Shown in pieces: positions 1-9,182 of a DNA stretch of 64,000 nt. The DNA is taken from the NCBI GenBank assembly GCA_020881915.1, contig JAJFPB010000004.1:1302001-1366000 (forward strand). Reading direction: 5' to 3'. Within the stretch, counting starts at the first letter, position 1; each line of letters begins with the position of its first letter. The translations under genes and the position numbers were made by a program. The notes beneath the pieces were generated by a model. That model was not told where the DNA came from. It did not search any database and worked only from the letters and a program-made list of their open reading frames with translations. The stretch is from Paramyrothecium sp. XJ0827 (Eukaryota > Ascomycota > Sordariomycetes > Hypocreales > Stachybotryaceae).

Positions 1-493
1 CAAGTACTTTCCAAAACGAACTTAGACTTGTCGATGCACCGACGAACGGAAATGCCTGCATGATTCCTGAAACCAAGGACAACTGAGCCATACAATTCGT
101 CTAGGTAGCATCTCCATGGTGAAGGGATATCTTGATGATATGAGAGGATAAGTCATGTCATGCCGCGAGATCCAATAATAGAAAACAACCTCAGCAAAGT
201 CAAATCGTAGTTACGCACCGAAGATGTCTATAAAAAGAAATCACCCCAAAGGTCAAAACGCGTCTTGTCCGTAGTGTACAAATACAACTTCCCGAGTGAT
301 TACCCGCTCCAGTCATGATAACCCATGACATTTGCCCGTGCGTGCCATTGGAAACCCTCCCACTCCAACATGCAAGAGCTAATTTATGTTGCCGACATCT
401 GGCATATGATGTGAACCGTGCGGGAAAGAACAGCTATTGTGGGTAGGTACAGATTGCCAAGCCAACTTTCCAGCATCCTCTTCTGGTTCATCT
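1..493. other. 3' flank of the V-ATPase c gene, no gene seen
   Basis: This stretch lies beyond the stop codon of the minus-strand V-ATPase gene and has no open frame of note. It probably holds that gene's 3' untranslated region at its right end. I see no RNA gene or repeat in it. Confidence 0.5.
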
Positions 494-1351
494 TTAAGTG
501 CAAGTAGCGTCGAGAGTGGCCTTGGAGTTCATGAGCAGGGCAACGATAAGACCATAAAGACCTATAAATTGCATTAGTAATGTCGAATGACTAAAAACCG
601 GTTGGAACGTACCCAAGACTTCAGCGAAAATGAGAATCAGAATCATGCCGACGAACAGGCGGGGTTGCTGAGCTGTGCCTCGCACACCGGCGTCACCGAC
701 GATACCGATAGCGAAACCAGCAGCCAGTCCAGAAAGACCGACAGAGAGACCAGCACCGAACTGGACGAAACCAGTGTAGAGAGGAAGCTCTTGCTTGAGA
801 CCACTGGAAATGAGGACGGAGACGACCAGACCGTAGATGGCAATGATACCAGCCATAATGACGGGAATAATGTCTAAACGCATCCGAGCTTAGTGAATGT
901 TCTGGTCCAAGGAAAGAATTACATGCGTACTCTTCACGATAAGATCAGGGCGGAGGACACCCATGGCAGAGATACCGACACCAGACTTAGCAGTGCCGTA
1001 GGAGGCACCCAGGCAGGTGAAGACGATGGCGGATGTGCAACCCATGGCTCCGAAGAAGGGCTGTTGATTGTTAGCATTGGTTCCTTCGTGGTCGAGTTCA
1101 TGGCAAGGAGTCGCAGAGTGAACGGTGGTGACGTCGACTAGTTGATGGGTTGGAGAGACTAACCGCGTAGACAGGGCTGTTGAGACAAACATGTTAGCTA
1201 GAAATTGCAAATGGGGACACAGTAGCATCTAATTGCGAGCGTTGCGGAGCTAGCAGTGAGGTTGCGGAAGCTCCGAACAGTGCAGAAGAAGCTTGTGTGA
1301 TGACGAAGGTCAGGAGGCGCGCGCGCTGACGTACCATAATTCGGACACCAT
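494..1351 (-). CDS. vma-3: V-type proton ATPase proteolipid subunit c
   Basis: This gene encodes the c subunit of the membrane V0 rotor that moves protons into vacuoles and other acidic compartments. Five exons, in transcription order: 1351-1335, 1176-1164, 1060-931, 873-613 and 561-494. They join to a 162-residue protein beginning MVSELCPVYAPFFG, the usual family length of about 160. All four introns are GT-AG. The protein has four hydrophobic segments, the glycine-rich GTAKSGVGI stretch, and the proton-carrying glutamate in ILIFAEVLG (about Glu138). The MVSELCPVYAPFFG start matches subunit c (Vma3) better than c' (Vma11). Exon 2 is only 13 nt (codes for the end of Cys6 to Ala10) and is supported by frame on both sides. 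The gene is divergent to SNU13 with a shared upstream region of 479 bp. Identity is very secure; the first two exons are a hand-made model. Confidence 0.95.
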
Positions 1352-1830
1352 CTTGACGGCTGGAAGCTGCTTGTAGCGAAAAAAATCGAGGATCTGATTG
1401 ATTCGATGCGGAGACGCGCGGAGAGCTTCGTAGGATGCGGTGGGCAAAGTCTCGATGATGGAGCCGTTGATGTCGGTGCTGTTGCGAGGTTGCTGGGTGA
1501 GTAAAGGTCTCGTTTCCAGGTTGGCCTCTGGTTGGCACAAGGTTTGCCGCACCTGTTACAGGAGGTACATTATGTAATGAGCGGAGCGGAAAAACATGGA
1601 AGCCGATCTGCGGCCACGGGCGGGTCCAGGCATGTGGTGGCCCAGAAATTTTGGCCAACTCTACTAGTGGGCGGGTTTGAAGCTTTACGGTGAAGTGGGA
1701 TTCTTCTCTTTTCAACCACCACAAAATTTTCTTGTTACCCCAGGGCGAGCCAACGCAAGGAACCCTGACGTTTTTTTCTTTGGAGAGTAGCGATTCTACG
1801 ATACTTGACGGACTTTTCCCATAACCCAAA
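1352..1830. promoter_or_regulatory. Shared divergent promoter, vma-3 / SNU13
   Basis: These 479 bases separate two divergently transcribed housekeeping genes, so both 5' untranslated regions and both core promoters must lie here. Open frames that cross it on the minus strand are antisense read-through without family resemblance. I see no TATA box that clearly serves either gene. Confidence 0.5.
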
Positions 1831-2354
1831 ATGTCTGAGACCAACGGAGGTATGTTTGCAGCCTGGACTTGAATGGGCGTGGAATCTTGACTAACAGCAT
1901 GGCAGCATGGCCCCTGGCCGACCAGAAGCTTGAGCAGGAACTCCTGGACCTCGTCCAGCGTGCGCAGCGTAAGTAAATGACCCACAAACGATTTTGTTTT
2001 CGCATTGGCGATTTCGGCTCCCCTTGCAGCTTAAGCGGTGTACTAATGTTTCAACCAGACTCCCGCCAGCTCAAGAAGGGAGCCAACGAAGCGACCAAGA
2101 CCCTCAACCGCGGTGTCTCCGAGCTCGTGATCCTCAGCGCAGACTGCAGCCCTCTCGCCATTCTTCTGCACATTCCTCTCCTCTGCGAGGACAAGAACAC
2201 CCCCTATGTCTACGTCAGCAGCAAGATGGCTCTCGGCCGAGCCTGCGGTGTGAGCCGATCCGTTATCGCGGCCAGCATAACCAGCAACGACGCGAGCGAG
2301 CTGGCCAGCACCATCCGCTCCATGCGCGAGAAGGTCGAGCGACTTGCCATCTAA
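1831..2354 (+). CDS. SNU13: SNU13, L7Ae-family U4 snRNP / box C/D snoRNP protein
   Basis: The product binds kink-turn RNA in U4 snRNA and in box C/D snoRNAs, acting in splicing and in rRNA 2'-O-methylation. Three exons, 1831-1849, 1906-1968 and 2059-2354, give 125 residues, the standard length. Exon 1 codes MSETNGG, exon 2 [20 protein letters not shown], and exon 3 the conserved [17 protein letters not shown] and [13 protein letters not shown] blocks plus the C-terminal KVERLAI. The introns are 56 and 90 bases. At intron 1 an AG sits directly after the CTAAC branch sequence (ends at 1897), but only the AG ending at 1905 keeps the frame, so that one was chosen. The protein is much closer to Snu13 than to Nhp2. 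Confidence 0.95.
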
Positions 2355-3046
2355 GCGACTGGCTGCGAAGCGATTTGGAATAGGGTTGGGGAAGATTTGT
2401 AGCCTTGTGTATCTGATCACCCGAGATCTATGCAGGCGCAAATAGTTATGGAGCATCACTGATACATCTATGTCTGATCAATAAAACGCCAAATATCTCC
2501 ATATCGCCTGCGCTGATGTTCTTGTTTCGCTGCAGCCTGGGGTCACACAACTGGCATGGCTTGCGTAGTTGCGACAATGGGGCATGATATGTCCGTGGTA
2601 AGAGTCTAAAAATTTTCTTGGTCTATCACCCCAGAGAAGAGCAAGTCGTGCAATTTCAACTTGCGCGCCCTCATCCTGTGGACTTTGGTTCGTGTTCGCA
2701 TTCTGTCCGATTCCGGCCAAGGCTGTCGGACTTGGCAAGAGATTGCAGTAGCGTTGCTACAGCATCATCGCACCTGAAGCGGTTGATGCGTGGGGTGATT
2801 GACCCAATTTGATAGGTACCTTACTTGCGGCTATGACGTTGCTCCACCTCGACCTACCTACATTAGTTGTCGCATTACACTCAATAATTTACTGGACTGC
2901 CTGCTTCCATCTCAAGACCAAACCTGTGCTTTATTTGTGATTTTCAGTCTGTCTAGCCAGCTGCTTACCTTTTGCCAGCCGATTTACGTTCAGGCGGGGC
3001 TTTGATTCTTGTGTTGGTTATGCTCGGCTCCTGAAGCGTCAACGCA
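2355..3046. other. Spacer between SNU13 and the Sac-domain gene
   Basis: This 692-base tandem (same-strand) spacer holds the SNU13 3' region and the upstream region of the next gene. It contains the word TAGGTACCTTACTT near 2813, one of many AGGTA/TACCT words in the spacers of this window. No gene is supported. Confidence 0.4.
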
Positions 3047-5972
3047 ATGCCAGGACTCGCTCGTAAGATCATCATTTGCGCCGCAATAGATGGCATCATC
3101 ATCCAGCCCTTATCGTCAAAGGGGCAACGGCCGTTCCAGCCCGTGAGGGTCAAGTACGGGGATGCATCTGTTTCAAGCGTTCCCAGGGATGCAATGCCTG
3201 ATGCCTCAAAGCCGGAGTCGTCGTTTGAGGCCTTTGGTGTAATTGGTATGTCCACTCAATAGAAAGCAAAACACCAGACCGTGGCTGACATCGTAACATC
3301 CAGGCTTGGTGACGGTCTCTAAGCTCAGCTATCTAATCACAATCACAAGGCGCCAACAAGTCGCTCAAATATTTGGACATCCCATTTATGTTGTCACTGA
3401 AGTCGCTGTAACGCCATGCACTGCGAAGGCAGATGCTGAAGAGTCCATTCGAAAGACATCGCTCTACTTGCAACAACGGCCACCTCACACTCTAAGCCAA
3501 GAGAACGAAAGCAGTGACGAGGATATCGAGGTTCCGCAAACGGCTGTATATGAAGCCGAGGATCCCCTCACCGATGATGGAGACTCAAAGTCCGATTCAG
3601 CAAGGAGTAGTTTTGCGGAGGACGTGATTCGCAGAAGGGGAAGCTACGGCAGGTTCGCGCAACGCTGGTTCAGTAAAAGTGGTTGGACACTGGACCAGAA
3701 GCGGACCATGGGAATGAGCAACTCGCCAGAACTTCCCGCCTCAGAATCCACGTCGTCTGCTGCAACCGCTGCCGTGAATGAAGTGGCTGCGAAGCCACAG
3801 CTGGTGTCCAGCTTGCTTCCCAAATTGTTGCGGACCATCCAGATTCTATTTGGTACCTCTCATAGCTTTTACTTCTCATACGATGTTGACATCACTCGAA
3901 GTTTGTCCAAACAGGCAGAGGTAGCTCATCCGCAACCCCCCCTTCATGCCCAGGCCGAACGGCAATTTTTCTGGAACCGGCACATCATCCAGCCCTTCCT
4001 TGAGACTGGCCAAGAAGCTCTCGGTTTGCCGTTAATGCAGGGCTTTGTTGGCCAACGAACGTTTACTGTTGATACGCACCCTCCGCAGGTGGACGAGAAT
4101 GTCGAATCACTCGAAATGTGCAACTTGTCACCAACAGGGTCAGCACCATCCTCACCGCCGACCGAGAAAACGAAGGAGGCGGCAGAGCTCAGAGCGTCTG
4201 AGAAAAGCTATTTGATCACGCTTATATCGCGAAGGTCTACTAAGAGAGCCGGTCTCCGATATCTCCGTCGAGGCGTGGATGAAGACGGATTTACCGCCAA
4301 CTCCGTCGAGACTGAGCAAATTCTGTCGCCAGTCGACTGGACGCCGTCATCAAAAATGCACTCTTTCGTGCAGATCCGGGGTAGCATACCTCTATTTTTC
4401 ACACAATCACCGTATTCGTTGAAGCCAGCGCCAGTCATCCAATACTCGGAAGAATCAAACTATCAAGCGACTAAAAAGCATTTTGAGCGGCTCACGGCGG
4501 CTTATAACAAGCTTCAAATCGTGAATCTGGTTGAGAAACATGGTATTGAGGAACCGGTTGGTTCAGCGTACCAGAAAAATGTCGAAAGGCTAAATGGAGA
4601 GCTTGACGAGGCCGATGCGATTGCATTTGAGTGGTTTGATTTCCATCGCATGTGTCGAGGTATGAAATTCGAGAATGTTAGCTATCTCCTGCTCGATCTC
4701 AAGGACAAGCTGGAAGAGCTTGGCAGTACTACGCGGGAAGGGGGTGTTCTGAAGCAGAAGCAACAAGGTGTGGTACGCACGAACTGCATGGACTGTCTGG
4801 ACCGGACCAATGTGTGCCAGAGTTCTTTCGGCAAACACATGCTTGATCAGCAATTAAAGGAAGAAGGATACGACATGACTGCGCAATTGGACCAGGCGAC
4901 GACATGGTTCAACACGCTATGGGCCGACAATGGTGATGCTGTGTCAAAACAGTACGCGTCAACTGCCGCCATGAAAGGGGATTATACGAGAACAAGAAAG
5001 AGAGATTATAGAGGAGCGTTAAATGATCTCGGGCTGTCCCTAACGCGATTTTATAGCGGGTAAGTCTATGTACACGAGTGGTGAAGATATCATGCTAATT
5101 GACGATGTGACAGGATGGTGAACGACTTTTTCAGCCAGGCTGCAATAGACTTCCTGCTGGGAAACTCTACAGAAAAGATATTCGACGAGTTTGAAGCAGA
5201 CATGATGACCAAGGACCCTGCCGTGTCAATGACCAAGATGAGGGAGCAGGCTGTTGAGCTATGCCAGAGACGGGTTGTTGCCGATGAAGGCGAGGAGTTT
5301 CATGGTGGCTGGGTTCTCCTCAGTCCCCATACTGCCAACACAGTCAAGTCATGGCCTATGGAGGAGGTGGTACTTCTGCTGACAGATGTGGCTTTATACG
5401 TCTGCCGTTTCGATTGGAATTCAGACAAAGTGTCATCGTTTGAACGAGTCCATCTTCGTAATTTGACCAACATCAAATATGGGCCATACATCTTATCGAC
5501 AACCTCACCATCGCATATGGACGAGTCGAAGAATGTTGGGTTTGTGATAACCTACGAGCCTGGCAAAAGCGACGTCAAGAGAACCAATACACGCACGATG
5601 TCTAATTTGGAGGGCACCAACAAGCAGTCTCAGGCCAATGACGAAGTTGCTAACCTCCCAGCGAGCCTCATAAATTTGGTTTCTGGCCGGTCCAAGGAGC
5701 AGGGAACCCGCATGCTTGCGTTCAAAGCACCATACGCTGGATCATCTGTGGCACCAGTCGTCGCAGGACCCCAGCAGACAGAAACCCAGCAGGTTGCAAC
5801 GATATCTGCTGAGATTGGACGATTGGCTCTTGACAGCCAACTGCCAAAAGAAGGAGAAGAGCGGAAAAGTATAGTAGAGAAAGGCAACATCATATCGCTA
5901 GAAGAAGCGAAGCGAAACACGGGTTTATTAGAGCAACTGGGGCATTCGATTAAGAAATTAGTCTGGGCCTAA
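3047..5972 (+). CDS. Sac-domain phosphoinositide phosphatase with hSac2-like domain
   Basis: The likely activity is removal of phosphate from the inositol ring of phosphoinositides on endomembranes. Three exons (3047-3245, 3304-5059, 5114-5972) join to 937 residues; introns are 58 and 54 bases. The N-terminal Sac fold is seen in SKLSYLITITRRQQVAQIFG. The catalytic CX5R signature is NCMDCLDRTN at about residue 561. After the Sac domain, exon 3 codes a second domain (about residues 665-800, with FHGGWVLLSPH and EEVVLLLTDVALYVCRFDW) that resembles the hSac2 homology domain of INPP5F/SAC2 proteins. There is an acidic, serine-rich insert at about residues 120-190. I see no C-terminal membrane anchor, which argues against the Sac1p class; no 5-phosphatase domain follows, which excludes synaptojanin. 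The lipid specificity is not readable from sequence. The gene converges on the methyltransferase gene at 6074 with only 101 bases between stops. Confidence 0.88.
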
Positions 5973-6073
5973 GTATGCCGTTATGATGACGAGAGCGGGT
6001 TATTATACACGTTTAATACTTTTTATTATCATGCTGTCTTGCTTGGGTTTTAATTCTCCTTGTATGGCTTTCA

Positions 6074-7198
6074 TCAAGCTTCACCCTTCCGCAGTTGATA
6101 CAAGTGTAGTTGATATCGCATGTTTTCCAGTGATATTGGGTAGGGCAAGTCTTCAGGGAGTCGAAACCACGTAGAATCTTCTGATTCGAGCCTTTCCCAA
6201 CCATAGCCGGTTGTTTCAGTCTCGACTAGAGTGTGATGAAGCAACCACTGCATTGGATAACGCTTCTTTTCCTGTCCAATGGCAGCCTCTGAGTAGCTGC
6301 CCGGGCTATCGACAACAAGCAAAAGGCTCCCAGGGGCCATCAACTCGCCGAGGCCCTTCAATAATTTGGTGGTTTTGCCGAGGCCTTCCACCGTGTACAG
6401 TTCATTCAGCGTAAAGAGTAACGTAAGGATGACAGGGTGTGTTCCGAGGACTCCGGCCAATTCCGAGCTGGACAGATCGAGCACGTTGCGCTGAACGAAT
6501 TCCACAGACAGATCTGCAGGTTCCAAGAGAGGCTGGTTGGCAGCCCGCGCGGCAGCAGAAGCATACTTGGACAAGGTAGGCGCGGAGTTAATGCGAGCCT
6601 GCAGCATGTTTGTGACTGGAGCCCAAGGGGCTGAGTCCAGGAGACTTAGATGACCTTGCGAGGACGTGCTGCGAAGGTATGCAGCAAAAGCAACGTGCTC
6701 GGCGGCACAACCTCCGACGGACAGCATTCTCAAGCCACGCGATTGCCTTGAGGAATTGCTCTTTGCCTCAGGAGCGTCTCCAGCTGTAGTATCCTGGTCG
6801 TTTCTCGGGGACGGCGAAATGACATTTTGTTCCTCTACTAGCTCTGAGAGTCTATCAATATGCCGGGTGAGACGCAAAAAAATTGTCGCATAGCAAAGGG
6901 CCCGCGTCGGGCTCCATCTCGCAGCATAGGCCCCGAGATATTCCTCTTTGCCAAAGGCAGCCGCAAAGTCACGGTTGAAGAGGGCCTGCTTGATCTCCTG
7001 CAATAGCAACGGAAACCTGTCCGACTCGAGGAGAGGTCCAAACGCTTCCTTGAAGATATCGAGGATGCGTTGCTGGTCGGCCCTGTCTAGCTGAGGTCCC
7101 GTCAGAGCCTCGTCGTTGGCGCCGGTGTTCGGCGCCGGGGGCGGAGGGGAAGGCCTGGACCGAGGGGCCTTCTTGGACGCCGGCTGCTTCTTGACCAT
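6074..7198 (-). CDS. BMT6: 25S rRNA (uridine-N3) methyltransferase, BMT6-like
   Basis: A single exon codes 374 residues. The N-terminus MVKKQPASKKAPRSRP is basic and proline-rich, as in nucleolar proteins. The central block LFNRDFAAAFGKEEYLGAYA followed by RWSPTRALCYATIF is typical of the fungal Methyltransf_34 family, whose yeast member Bmt6 methylates U2843 of 25S rRNA. The S-adenosylmethionine-binding loop is RMLSVGGCAAEH (residues 157-168), preceded by a poorly conserved hydrophilic insert (about 125-155). The C-terminal part keeps the methyltransferase sheet (VILTLLFTLNELYT, GSLLLVVDSPGSYSE). The ATG at 7198 is the first in the frame. The family call is from remembered sequence patterns; the exact target base is inferred by analogy with yeast. 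Confidence 0.82.
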   Translation of the reverse strand: MVKKQPASKKAPRSRPSPPPPAPNTGANDEALTGPQLDRADQQRILDIFKEAFGPLLESDRFPLLLQEIKQALFNRDFAAAFGKEEYLGAYAARWSPTRALCYATIFLRLTRHIDRLSELVEEQNVISPSPRNDQDTTAGDAPEAKSNSSRQSRGLRMLSVGGCAAEHVAFAAYLRSTSSQGHLSLLDSAPWAPVTNMLQARINSAPTLSKYASAAARAANQPLLEPADLSVEFVQRNVLDLSSSELAGVLGTHPVILTLLFTLNELYTVEGLGKTTKLLKGLGELMAPGSLLLVVDSPGSYSEAAIGQEKKRYPMQWLLHHTLVETETTGYGWERLESEDSTWFRLPEDLPYPISLENMRYQLHLYQLRKGEA

Positions 7199-9182
7199 GT
7201 CTCGGTCACGGGCTGGCTGCAGGCAGTCGGCGTACCTCGCTGCTGGGCCGTCCTGCGACTGGGTGGGCGAGGAACAGGGCTGACAATATCGTTAGTCGAC
7301 GGTGAGGGAGTGGGGGTTTATCGATAAACGAAGCGTCTCCGGAAAAGCTTGGAGATGCGCCCTCGGGAAGAAGCCCGCGCGTGCAGATGGCGAGCAGTAA
7401 AGCTGCGCTGCGCTGCACGCTTGGTTGTTGCTGATTAACCCTTCTACAGCCATTTGCTACGAGCCAGACCAATTACGGATAATATCTCATGTCTGGTTGT
7501 GAAAAATTAGAATCACACCAAGCTTACCTTGTCTTGCCTCGGGGGCGCGCAATCTCTGTCGATGCCTCGATTCTTTGCCTTCACGTAATTTTTCGTAAAA
7601 AGTCGTTCATTGACTTCCGACCATCTATCCATCAGCGGAGCTGTGTTCAAAAGGCTAAAAAAACAAATAACATTAACAATTGGTTGTATCTTTGTCCAGG
7701 TACGTTCCCAAGATTACAGAGTTTTCACGTTCTTTTCCGACTCAAGCTGTAACTGATATGAGGTCATGGTGGATAAGGTACTTGTGCCAGTTGTTCGCAG
7801 AGAGCTTCTAGGCAATGCGGTACCGTATTTCCCGCCAGGGAACCGTGATCTCGGGTCCACATACCTGGTAAGCTCTTCAGGTACATGAAATAGTAGGGCC
7901 GTCTAAGTGGGTGTTGATCCGTCCTTGGGAAGAAAATCATGGCGGGTTCTGGCCGATGGTTCTCAGGGCCTTTCACGCACCCACAGGAGGAAACATCACG
8001 GTCAAAAGTGTCGGCGGTTGGATTGGTGCGGGTGATTCACCTCGACGACGGTTGTACCCAATGAAATGGTTTGGGGGACCGGACAAGTTCAGCCCGACCT
8101 CGCCGCCCGAGCTCGGGGAACATGGCGCGCAATAGGTATTTCCGGTTAAAATGGAATTGTAAGACACTCAACCATCCAGACAGTGGACCCTTATCTTCTC
8201 CAACAAGCGCGTCGTAGGGCCTTGGAGAAAAAGCCTCAAATTATTCCAGGACCCTTGGTCGCTCATACGTACAAAGCTTTTCCTGACTCGGTTGTTGTCC
8301 TGCCTGTACTGTATGTAGATGCCAAGGGTCGCCCCTCTCTCTCTTATGCGGCGGAGGATGAAGTCATAACTGAGGACGGCAAGTTTAGAAACGCGGAAGG
8401 GCCGCTCGGAAAAGATGGAGCCCATGATTAAGACACAGGGCGACGAGATGGAGGGCCCAGTTCTTTTGGAGGCAAACTTGTCGCGCATTGCGTCAAGCGA
8501 CAGTGGTTGTAGTGAAGACTCTGCCGATGTGACTGGAGCAGCTATCCCACCTTGTGGGAATTAGTGGAGGGGTCATCGCATCAGGAAACGTCGGGAAGGG
8601 TCAGAGGTTACCTTGTTACCTTTGGATACCCGCCGGAGCCTGGTACCAAGCACCGCCTGGTCCATGTCCGGTGTTGCCTGCTGATTGCGACGGTGACAGA
8701 CGGGGACTTTACCGCCAGGGTGCTGCAATTGCTTCACATTTGACGCCTTGGCTGCGCGCTTTGGGCCACCGTCTGTTGCAGCTGTCAACAACCGATTTGA
8801 CAGCAGGCATCGGAAACGTGGGATTGATGAGCGGTTCCGGCTGCATGACCCTCTACCGCCCTGCCCACCTAATGGGGGTGTGTGAGGTAGGTACCTGCCG
8901 GGCTGTCCGCCCCCCCACAATTCTGGCGCGACGGCGTCGGACGTCTCGCTGAGGTACTGCGGCGCTGCGGGACATTAGTTCAAGGTACCTCATGGACGAG
9001 GTACCACCACTTTTGGATGCAAGCCACCCTTCCCATTGAAATAAGTTGGGGAGCTTCATCCTCTTGTCCCGTCTTTTTTTCCCTCCTCCAAACCAATTTC
9101 TCTCCTTCTTCCAACTCTACTATACCCCTTTTTCTTCCTCTGCAGCACACACAGGTCTTCCTTTCTTTAGAAATCAGTCACA
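7199..9182. other. Divergent spacer, BMT6-like / transketolase
   Basis: Nearly 2 kb separate the two divergent starts. Short open frames here (for example 8183-8431 plus and 8573-8920 minus) overlap one another, lack family resemblance and lack splice partners, so I do not call them. AGGTAC words recur, including a close pair near 8983-9005. The part next to transketolase is pyrimidine-rich. Confidence 0.5.
9062..9150 (+). promoter_or_regulatory. Pyrimidine-rich leader/core promoter of transketolase
   Basis: The plus strand here is a long CT-rich run (several TTTTTCC and CTTCTTCC blocks) ending about 30 bases before the ATG at 9183. Such CT boxes near the transcription start are known for strongly expressed filamentous-fungal genes; the exact start site is not visible. 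Confidence 0.45.

Noticed and set aside
1194..1985. 263-codon minus-strand frame across the vma-3/SNU13 promoter
   Set aside because: It overlaps the SNU13 exons antisense and the vma-3 first exons in another frame; no family is recognisable.
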